Of a stretch of DNA of 64,000 nt, positions 18,006 to 24,852 are shown piece after piece. The stretch spans positions 1 to 64,000 of the forward strand of contig NZ_BMGC01000011.1 in NCBI RefSeq assembly GCF_014639795.1, written 5' to 3'. The notes under the pieces were generated by a model. That model did no database searches. It saw only the letters and a program-made list of their open reading frames with translations, and was not told where the DNA came from. Each line of letters starts with the position of its first letter. The first letter of the stretch is position 1. This stretch comes from Gordonia jinhuaensis. GTDB lineage: Bacteria > Actinomycetota > Actinomycetes > Mycobacteriales > Mycobacteriaceae. The position numbers and the translations under genes are program-made.

Positions 18006-18899
18006 ATGCGCAGAATCGTCTCGATAGCAGTGAGCATGTGCTGTGCCGCAACGGTTCTCGCCGGTGACCCCGCCGGGGCTTCGGCCCAGCCACCGGCGGG
18101 ATGCGCGACGCTGCTCTCGGCCGCCGACGTTGCGCAGGTGTCGACATTGTCGGCGCCGCCCCCGGCAGTGACGGGAACAGCCCCGCTCGACACCCTCACC
18201 GATCACGTGTGGCGGTTGTCGGAGATCAGCGACATCCTCGTGCGCAACCACGATCGACGCGGGCTGTTCACCGTGGGTCTCGCCGCCACCGAACATGCGG
18301 CGGTGCTGCCGCTGGAGACCAGCGGCACGCTGGCGGATCCTACCTGGGCGCAGCGGCTGAGCGTCTTGTTGCTCGACCGCTATCTCGCGGCAGTGCACGC
18401 CGAGTTCACCGGCGGTGTCGTGCCGGCACACTGGCAGCGGTATTTCACACTCGGCGACGACTGCTCGGTGTCGGGGGTGCGGGCCGCGGCCACCGGCTAC
18501 AACGGCCACATCACCGTCGACCTCGCCTATGCGGTCGCCGACTCGGCGGCCACCCGCGCCAACGCCGCCGACTTCTACCGGATCGTCGATGCCATTGCTG
18601 CGCATGGTGATGCGATCGTGGACGCGACCGAACGCGACTACGGCGTCGACCTCGGACCGACGTTTCGCTTCTACTTCCTGGGGGAGGGCCTCGACCGCCT
18701 GGTCGGGGCCGGGCGCGCATCGAATGCGATGCTGCGTGCCGCCGACGTGGGTTACAACGTGCTCACCTTCGAGAGCGGTCTCGCACTGCAGAACCCGTCG
18801 ACCCGACGAGCGGCCGTCACGTCGGTGAACGCACTGTGGTCCACCGGCGACGCTGCGCTCGGTGCCGCAGACGACCTCGGGGTCCTCGAATTGCGGTGA
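18006..18899 (+). CDS. secreted DUF5995-like protein
   Basis: A 297-residue protein with a clear Sec signal (MRRIVSIAVSMCCAATVLAG, ending at ASAQ-P near residue 28). The mature part contains LTDHVWRLSEISDILV, LLLDRYLAAV, and VPAHWQRYF, a pattern I associate with the DUF5995 family of actinobacterial exported or helical proteins. Two Cys in the mature part could pair. No catalytic motif is obvious. It is monocistronic, following the ene-reductase after 88 bp. Confidence 0.6.
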   Translation: MRRIVSIAVSMCCAATVLAGDPAGASAQPPAGCATLLSAADVAQVSTLSAPPPAVTGTAPLDTLTDHVWRLSEISDILVRNHDRRGLFTVGLAATEHAAVLPLETSGTLADPTWAQRLSVLLLDRYLAAVHAEFTGGVVPAHWQRYFTLGDDCSVSGVRAAATGYNGHITVDLAYAVADSAATRANAADFYRIVDAIAAHGDAIVDATERDYGVDLGPTFRFYFLGEGLDRLVGAGRASNAMLRAADVGYNVLTFESGLALQNPSTRRAAVTSVNALWSTGDAALGAADDLGVLELR

Positions 18900-18911
18900 G
18901 CCGCTTGCGGT

Positions 18912-20813
18912 TCAGTCCAGCTCGAACATCCACCTCGGGTGCTGGATCAACTCCATCGGCAGGTAGTCGGAATCGACCTCGATGCGCATACCCTCGTCGT
19001 AGGCCAGCGACGCCAGCCCGAACAGCGCCAACGAGGAGTAGCCCGACGAATCGTGGGACCGCTTCGGCGTGGCCGCCCAATACTTCTGGTGGCAGCGCAG
19101 AGCGTCGACGAGCGCGTCGGTGAAGCGCTGCTGGTCGCCAGGCTCACTCCCGATCGACAACAGCACCGAGAACACCTCGAGGTGCAGCAGCTGGGATTGC
19201 TCCCAGCTGGACACCACCGGTCGCTCAATCTCGGGCAGCACCTCACCCGCTCGCGCCGCCCAGGCGGGATCGCCCCGGTCGCGCATGGAGAGCACCTCGA
19301 TCAGCCCCATCAGTGCGGGGTCGTAGCGAGTCTGGTCACGCATCGGGTCGAGGTCGACCGACCACAGGGTTTCCAGCGCCGCCCGGTTTCTGGTGGCACG
19401 GGCGAACCAGTAGGCATCGAGCCACGTGGGCACGTTCGCGATCTTGGTCCGGAATCCGATCCCCTGGGTCTGCACGACCCCCGAGTCGAGTTCGATGACC
19501 GCCGGCTCCCCCGGCTGCAGTGCTGCGAGCCGGAACATCGCGTGGTGTAGCTGAGCGGCGCGGCGCAGGGCGACGCGGGTCGCGAGGGCGGCACCGCGCG
19601 GATCGCCGGCGAGGTGGTGGGCGCCGCCGCTCGCGGCGATACTGGCTGTCAGACGGATCGTCCGTCCCGGATCGTCACGCAACTCGGCGCGCAGATCGGC
19701 GAGGTTGGCATCCACATCTGCGGCCATCGCCGCGAGGTCGGCCATGGGCAGCCCGAACCGGTGGCGCTCGATGCGCGGGTGACCTGCGCCTTCGACCTCG
19801 ACATCGGTTGGCGTGGTGGTCATCTCGATGTCGGTCGCGATCACCTCGAGTGTGGTGGCGGCGGGAATGTCGGCGACCAGTCCGAGCGGCACCGGTTCGT
19901 CGAGTGCGTTGGGTTTGTTGAGGTCGTTGGGTTCGTCGAGTTCGTGGTACGTCTCGCGGGCCGGTGCGGCTGACACGGTGGCCTGGACGAGCTCGAACAT
20001 CCAGAGGCGGTCGGTGATCAGTGAGGCCGGCAGGTACTCCGAATCCACCTCCAGAGACATTCCCTCCTCCACCGCGATCGCAGCCAGGGCGGTGAGCGGT
20101 AACGACCAGAACCCTTGCGGGACAGCGCGGAACGCGGGCGCCGACCAGTGCTCCCGATGCGCACGAAGTGCATCGGTGAGCGCGTCGGTGAACCGCGACT
20201 GAACGCCGATGGTGTGGAGCACGTCGCGTATCCCGCTCCACGGCTGATCCCATCGACTGTGACGCCCATGGGAATCGGGGTCGTCCCACCACGACGGTTC
20301 GCCGGCGTCACGTCGGCGGAGCAACCGCACCAGTGCACTCGCGGCCTCGTCAGGATGCTGCCCTTCTCCCGGGGCCGAAATCGGTGTTGCCGCAAGCAGA
20401 TCGATGGCGGTCTGGTCGCGGGTCAGTCGCGCCCACCAGTACGACTGAAGCCACGCGTTCGCGGTGAGCACCCTCGGATCGGGACCCACACCGATGGTCT
20501 GGAACTCGTCGAGATCCACCCGGACTGCGACGGGTTCGCCGGCCGGAACCGTGGCCAGGTAGGTGCGGGCAAACCACGACTGAGCACACCGGCCGGCCAC
20601 GACCCGAGTCGACATCGCGACGGCATCCGGGTCGACCCCCAGATGAACACCAAGCAGGTTCTCGCTGATGACCACGAGGTCGGAGAGGAAACCGACCATG
20701 TCGTCGTTGAGCGGCGCGTACACGCCACGGGCGATGTCGTCGTCACCCGCCTGCGCGCACCTGCTCAGCTCGAGAGGGCTGATCCCGCTGTCGTGTCGTT
20801 GCACCCTGTGCAC
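18912..20813 (-). CDS. tandem double Imm49 immunity protein
   Basis: About 633 residues made of two copies of one domain. Each copy has a helical start, a Y/FARxxxLATVPAGEP- or FRLAALQPGEP-type strand, a W-x-x-(S/A)YWxARxTR helix, RFTDALxDALRxHxxxW, and a final EVDSxYLPxxLIxxxxWMFEL that can be aligned almost residue by residue. The pattern fits the Imm49 family, predicted immunity proteins of polymorphic toxin systems. No toxin gene is adjacent. GTG 20813 follows a G-run; GTG 20804 is equally possible. Family call is from pattern only. Confidence 0.65.
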   Translation of the reverse strand: MHRVQRHDSGISPLELSRCAQAGDDDIARGVYAPLNDDMVGFLSDLVVISENLLGVHLGVDPDAVAMSTRVVAGRCAQSWFARTYLATVPAGEPVAVRVDLDEFQTIGVGPDPRVLTANAWLQSYWWARLTRDQTAIDLLAATPISAPGEGQHPDEAASALVRLLRRRDAGEPSWWDDPDSHGRHSRWDQPWSGIRDVLHTIGVQSRFTDALTDALRAHREHWSAPAFRAVPQGFWSLPLTALAAIAVEEGMSLEVDSEYLPASLITDRLWMFELVQATVSAAPARETYHELDEPNDLNKPNALDEPVPLGLVADIPAATTLEVIATDIEMTTTPTDVEVEGAGHPRIERHRFGLPMADLAAMAADVDANLADLRAELRDDPGRTIRLTASIAASGGAHHLAGDPRGAALATRVALRRAAQLHHAMFRLAALQPGEPAVIELDSGVVQTQGIGFRTKIANVPTWLDAYWFARATRNRAALETLWSVDLDPMRDQTRYDPALMGLIEVLSMRDRGDPAWAARAGEVLPEIERPVVSSWEQSQLLHLEVFSVLLSIGSEPGDQQRFTDALVDALRCHQKYWAATPKRSHDSSGYSSLALFGLASLAYDEGMRIEVDSDYLPMELIQHPRWMFELD

Positions 20814-20844
20814 ATGCCCCCCGATCTCTCGCCGAACCGATGAT

Positions 20845-20878
20845 GACACGTCCCCGCACTTGCGGGCGGGGGCGTGTC
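20845..20878 (-). terminator. hairpin between the MHS transporter and Imm49 genes
   Basis: GACACGTCCCCGC pairs with GCGGGGGCGTGTC (13 bp, one G-T wobble) around an 8-nt loop, 78 bp past the transporter stop and 32 bp before the Imm49 start. It probably ends the transporter transcript. Confidence 0.55.
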
Positions 20879-20955
20879 GGTCGGCCGGCGGACACGACGG
20901 GGCGGGGACCATCGGCGAGCAGCAGAACGGGACGGGATTCGAGCGCGCCCGCAGG

Positions 20956-22593
20956 TCAGTCGCGCGTGGCGGCCAGCTCCCCATCGGATACCGGGTCCTC
21001 ATGCGACGCGGCTTCCTCGACCGCGGAGGCATCACTGAACGTAGTGCTGATGATCTCGGGATCGATGGCCTCCAGAGGAGACTCATCGGGATCCATCGCC
21101 GCAACGGCCTCCGCCGCGGCAACCGTGTGCTCGGCCTCGACCGGGGTGTCCACCTGCGGCGCCGATCCGCGCAGCGGCTTGCGGGCGGATTCGCGCAGGA
21201 ACACCACTGCGATCAGGCCCACCACACCGCTGGCGATGAGGTAGAACGCGGGAACGAGGTTGTTTCCGGTCGCGCTGACCAGCGCCGAGGTGATCAGCGG
21301 CGTGGTACCGCCGAACGCCGAGACCGCGATGTTGTAGCTGATCGACAGTGCGCCGAATCGCACGGCGGTGGGGAACAGCGCCGGCAGGGTCGCCGCGGTG
21401 GGAGCGGCGAAACACGCCAGGATCACACCGAAGATGATGCAGGCCACCGCGGGTGCCCACACCGAGTCCATCCCGAACAGGATGAAACACGGAACCGAGA
21501 CGATGATCTGCGCGATGGCGCCGATCGCGAACACCGGTCGCCGACCGATGTGGTCGCTGAGCTTACCCAGACCCACGATCGTGACCACCACGACGAGCAT
21601 CGAGAGCAGCACCAGAAGGTCGGAGCTGAGCTGGCTGCGACCGATGACGCTGGTGAAGTAGGTGGGCAGATACGAGGTGATCATGTAGCTGGTCACGTTG
21701 TAGAGGATCACCAGGCCCATGCATACGAGCAGTGGCCGCCAGAAGCGTACGAAGATCGTCCCGATCTCGCCACCGGCCTGCTGATCCTTCTTGACCTGGG
21801 CGTCGTGATCGTCGAGCTGCTGCTGGTAGGCCGGGGTGTCCTCGAGGCGTGAGCGCAGGTAGAGGCCGATCAGACCCATCGGGCCGGCGATGAAGAACGG
21901 GATACGCCAGCCCCACGAGAGCATCACATCCTCGCCGAGTGAGGCGTTGAGGACGGTGACCAGGATCGACCCGGCCGAGTATCCGATGAAGGTGCCGAAG
22001 TCCAGCCAGCTGCCGAGGAAGCCGCGGCGACGGTCGGGTGAGTATTCGGCGATGAAGGTGGTCGCTCCGCCGTATTCGCCGCCGGTGGAGAAGCCCTGGA
22101 CCATGCGCGCGATGAGCAGCAGGATCGGCGCCCAGATGCCGATCGAGGCGTACGACGGGATGAGGCCGACGGCAAAGGTGCCGATCGACATCATGATCAT
22201 CGTGATCGCCAGCACCTTCTGGCGACCGATCTTATCGCCGAGGGGGCCGAAGAAGAAGCCGCCCAGTGGCCGCACGAGGAATGCCGCGGCGAAGGTCGCG
22301 AAGGTGGCCAGCAGTTGGACTGCGGAGTTGGCATCGGGGTAGAAGACCTTGCCGAGCGTGGCCGCGAGATAGCCGTACACGCCGAAGTCGAACCACTCCA
22401 TCATGTTGCCGAGGGCGGCCGCACCGATCGCTCGTTTGAGCATCGGCTGGTCGACCACGGTGATGGAATCGCTGGTCATCGTGGGTTTGCGGCGGAACAT
22501 CGCACCGAGTGAGCGCAGGTGATCTTCGACCACACGGACGTGTGCCCGGTCCAGCGGGGATCGCCTGCGGGTGCTGTTTCCGTTATCGGGCAT
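20956..22593 (-). CDS. MHS-family (ProP/KgtP-like) proton symporter
   Basis: A 545-residue, 12-helix major facilitator of the metabolite:H+ symporter group. Signature parts are GNMMEWFDFGVYGYLA in helix 1, the loop GDKIGRQKVLAITM, RMVQGFSTGGEYGGA in helix 4, and GKLSDHIGRRPVFAIGA after helix 8. Relatives carry proline/betaine, 2-oxoglutarate or shikimate; the exact substrate cannot be told. It has an N-terminal cytoplasmic extension of about 50 residues and an acidic C-terminal tail of about 60 residues (DPDESPLEAIDPE), as in osmosensing ProP, though no coiled coil is obvious. Confidence 0.85.
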   Translation of the reverse strand: MPDNGNSTRRRSPLDRAHVRVVEDHLRSLGAMFRRKPTMTSDSITVVDQPMLKRAIGAAALGNMMEWFDFGVYGYLAATLGKVFYPDANSAVQLLATFATFAAAFLVRPLGGFFFGPLGDKIGRQKVLAITMIMMSIGTFAVGLIPSYASIGIWAPILLLIARMVQGFSTGGEYGGATTFIAEYSPDRRRGFLGSWLDFGTFIGYSAGSILVTVLNASLGEDVMLSWGWRIPFFIAGPMGLIGLYLRSRLEDTPAYQQQLDDHDAQVKKDQQAGGEIGTIFVRFWRPLLVCMGLVILYNVTSYMITSYLPTYFTSVIGRSQLSSDLLVLLSMLVVVVTIVGLGKLSDHIGRRPVFAIGAIAQIIVSVPCFILFGMDSVWAPAVACIIFGVILACFAAPTAATLPALFPTAVRFGALSISYNIAVSAFGGTTPLITSALVSATGNNLVPAFYLIASGVVGLIAVVFLRESARKPLRGSAPQVDTPVEAEHTVAAAEAVAAMDPDESPLEAIDPEIISTTFSDASAVEEAASHEDPVSDGELAATRD

Positions 22594-22693
22594 TTGTTTA
22601 CTTTATGAAACGGTTGACCAAAATGACCAATCCGGGTGGGTGGCACTAGCGCGCGTCCGAGGTACCAGCCCACCAGCCGGTGGGCGTCATCTC

Positions 22694-22889
22694 ATGGTCA
22701 GCACATGTGCTCGGGCGCTACTGACGGGCAGCGTCATCGGGGCCTGCGCCCTCGCGGCGACACCTACGGCCGCTGCACTACGACCTGGGGGTCGATGATC
22801 CGCACATCTACGAGAAAGCCATCGTCCACAGCTATCAACCGGCACCCCCGTGGACAGTCACGATCTATGAGCAGCCCGACATCCGCTGA
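22694..22889 (+). pseudogene. small secreted protein with a frameshift
   Basis: ATG 22694 starts a good signal peptide (MVSTCARALLTGSVIGACAL, ending TPTAAA) whose frame stops at 22798. From 22773 another frame continues with LHYDLGVDDPHIYEKAIVHS, then YQPAPPWTVTIYEQPDIR and TGA at 22887. Joined, they give an exported protein of about 65 residues with a Pro/Tyr-rich mature part. The total, 196 nt, is one base more than a multiple of three, so one extra base (or two lost) near 22765-22772 breaks it. The rest of 22594-23061 shows nothing else coding. Confidence 0.5.
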
Positions 22890-23061
22890 GAGTGTCATGT
22901 GAAGTTCACTGGTCGGGTCGAGTCCGATGCCACCGGCCGGTGAATGTCGGGAGCGACCGGTCGATCGCCGACCCCGCCCCTCGATCACCGACCCGCGGCG
23001 CCAAGCTGCAGGGGATATGAGAGTTGCTCCCACACCGTCGATTTCGGTGGTTGTCTCAGCT

Positions 23062-23457
23062 TCACTCCCGGCGGCAGTCGTAGGCCTCCCGCGCTTCGAC
23101 GATCTCGTCCATGTGGGTATAGGCCCAACGTCGGACGACGGCGATGGAATCTTCTAGGCTCTCCCCGAGCGGGGTCAGGGTGTACTCCACCTTCGGTGGG
23201 ATCGTCGCGTAGACGTGGCGGCTCACCCACCCGTCGCGCTCCATCGTCCGCAGGGTCTGCGTCAGCATCTTCTGGCTGATGCCCTGGACCTCGCTTCGCA
23301 GCTCCGAGAACCTCTTGGTGCCCGTCGAGAGTGCGAAGAGCACGAGCAACGACCACTTGTCGCCCACTCGGCCGATCACCTGACGGGTCGGGCAGTTCTG
23401 CGCCATCACGTCATAACGACCGTCATCAGAACCCAAGGTCACGCCATTGGTCACCAT
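23062..23457 (-). CDS. HxlR-family regulator
   Basis: A 131-residue winged-helix regulator: the family Cys in QNCPTRQVIGRVGDKWSLLV, then LFALSTGTKRFSELRSEVQG, ISQKMLTQTLRTMERDGWVSR and VEYTLTPLGESL. HxlR proteins commonly sense electrophiles, aldehydes or quinones and regulate a divergent oxidoreductase, exactly the situation here (66-bp shared promoter). The short N-terminal extension before the Cys is unusual but modest. Confidence 0.9.
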   Translation of the reverse strand: MVTNGVTLGSDDGRYDVMAQNCPTRQVIGRVGDKWSLLVLFALSTGTKRFSELRSEVQGISQKMLTQTLRTMERDGWVSRHVYATIPPKVEYTLTPLGESLEDSIAVVRRWAYTHMDEIVEAREAYDCRRE

Positions 23458-23466
23458 TTCGTATGT

Positions 23467-23476
23467 ATAGCACTAT
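23467..23476. promoter_or_regulatory. palindrome between HxlR and oxidoreductase genes
   Basis: ATAG-CA-CTAT, a perfect short dyad extended imperfectly on both sides, lies 10 bp upstream of the HxlR start and overlaps the candidate -10 TATACA of that gene. It is a likely HxlR binding site. Confidence 0.4.
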
Positions 23477-23523
23477 GTGCTGCCTACTTCCCAGCAGAGA
23501 GTCATGGTGTCAGGCTCATCGAT

Positions 23524-24483
23524 ATGAAGGCTTGGACCTCCGCGGACAGCGGATCGCTCACCCTCTCTGACGTTCCAGAGCCGGCGCCCGCGCCCGATGA
23601 CGTGCTTGTGGCAGTCGAGGCGTTCTCGCCCAACCGCGGCGAAACGTTCGTCCTCGAGCAAGCAGCGCCGGGCTTCCGGCCGGGCAAGGACATCGCCGGC
23701 ACGGTCGTGCAGACGGCGGCGTCCGGACACGGTCCGCATGTCGGTGAGCGGGTGGTGGCACACCTCGACGGCGGCGGGTGGGCCGAGCGGGCAGCGGTGC
23801 CCGTCGATCGACTCGCAGTGCTTCCTGAGTCAGTCAGCACGAGCGACGCCGCCGCCCTGCCGTTGGCGGGCCTCACTGCGCTGCGTTTGACCAGGGCCAC
23901 CGGCCCCCTGGCCGCACGGCGGGTGTTGCTGACCGGCGCGTCGGGCGGAGTCGGCCACTATTTCGTCGAGCTGGCCGCGTCGCAGGGCGCCCAGATCACC
24001 GTGGTCACGGCGAATTGCGAACGCAGTCAACGTCTTCTCGAACTCGGCGCCGCCGAATGGGTTGCGGCGCCGAGCGACGCCCGGGGCACTTTCGATGTCG
24101 CACTCGATTCAGTCGGCGGCGCATCAACCCCCGCCGTGCTCCGCACGCTCACCTCTCACGGTGTACTCGTCTGGTTCGGTCAGGCCAGCCGCGAAGCGCC
24201 GACAATGGACTTCTTCGACTGGACGGGCGGGTCGAGCGCCACCATCCGCAAATTCCTCTACACCGACGACGAGACCTCGCTGGCCGACGATCTCGCCGCG
24301 CTCGTCCGGCTCACCGCTGACGATCGCCTGCATCCCGAGATCGGGCTGGTTGCCGACTGGGCTGATACCCCGCGCGTGATCGATTCGATGGTGAACCGCG
24401 GGGTACGAGGCAATGCGATCCTGATGCTTCCACCGCAGCATGCCGATGCGGCAGCGGCTACGTCGGCGTACGACTTCAGATGA
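23524..24483 (+). CDS. quinone oxidoreductase-like zinc-less MDR protein
   Basis: A 319-residue medium-chain dehydrogenase/reductase. The GroES-like N-terminal domain has the quinone reductase pattern (VAVEAFSPNRGE in place of the catalytic-zinc Cys, then FRPGKDIAGTVVQT). The Rossmann domain has RRVLLTGASGGVGHYFVELA. No zinc-binding cysteines are present. It probably reduces quinones or enals with NADPH. ATG 23524 begins the family core; the open frame to 23215 overlaps the HxlR gene. Control by the divergent HxlR is likely. Confidence 0.88.
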   Translation: MKAWTSADSGSLTLSDVPEPAPAPDDVLVAVEAFSPNRGETFVLEQAAPGFRPGKDIAGTVVQTAASGHGPHVGERVVAHLDGGGWAERAAVPVDRLAVLPESVSTSDAAALPLAGLTALRLTRATGPLAARRVLLTGASGGVGHYFVELAASQGAQITVVTANCERSQRLLELGAAEWVAAPSDARGTFDVALDSVGGASTPAVLRTLTSHGVLVWFGQASREAPTMDFFDWTGGSSATIRKFLYTDDETSLADDLAALVRLTADDRLHPEIGLVADWADTPRVIDSMVNRGVRGNAILMLPPQHADAAAATSAYDFR

Positions 24484-24691
24484 TGCGGCTGTCGGTCACG
24501 GCTTCGGCGTCCGCGATTTCACTTGGTGAGAGCTCGCGGACGTCGACCTGACGGGTCTTCTCCCACTTGTGATGGATCGGACAACGCTGAATCCGCGTCG
24601 GCCCGAGTCGAATCGCTTTGAAGGAACCCCACGGCCACCACAACGTCGAGTACAGCCCTCCGCGCTCGCACCGCACGATCGTGCGTTCCAT
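24476..24691 (-). CDS. small zinc-ribbon-like conserved protein
   Basis: A 71-residue basic protein with MERTIVRCERG at the N terminus, STLWWPWGSFKAIRLGPTR in the middle and a second CxxH group (RCPIHHKWEKT), giving two possible metal half sites (C and CxxHH). I recall similar short proteins of unknown function across mycolate actinobacteria. ATG 24691 follows AGGAGA with ideal spacing. The 3' end overlaps the convergent oxidoreductase by 8 bp. Confidence 0.7.
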   Translation of the reverse strand: MERTIVRCERGGLYSTLWWPWGSFKAIRLGPTRIQRCPIHHKWEKTRQVDVRELSPSEIADAEAVTDSRII

Positions 24692-24819
24692 GACTCTCCT
24701 TTCGTCGGTCGTCGCTGCAGGGCCTCGCCCAGTGGCGGAATCACCTGCCTCAATTCTTGCAGCTTCCGTCCGCTGAGAGCGGAATCCCATCATGCGGGAA
24801 TGAACCCGGACTCCCCCGG

Positions 24820-24840
24820 GTTGAGCCTCACAGACTTAAC
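24820..24840 (+). promoter_or_regulatory. HAIR-like HspR box upstream of lon
   Basis: GTTGAGC-N7-ACTTAAC matches the HspR-associated inverted repeat CTTGAGT-N7-ACTCAAG in 5 of 7 bases per half with exact spacing, 12 bp before lon. A 7-bp hairpin (AACCCGG/CCGGGTT, 24803-24822) abuts it. lon is a known HspR regulon member in Streptomyces. Confidence 0.55.
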
Positions 24841-24852
24841 TTTGGAGGTTAA

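Noticed and set aside
20668-21852. 394-residue forward frame opposite the MHS transporter
   Set aside because: Antisense of a well-conserved transporter; rich in Arg, His and Asp with no domain.
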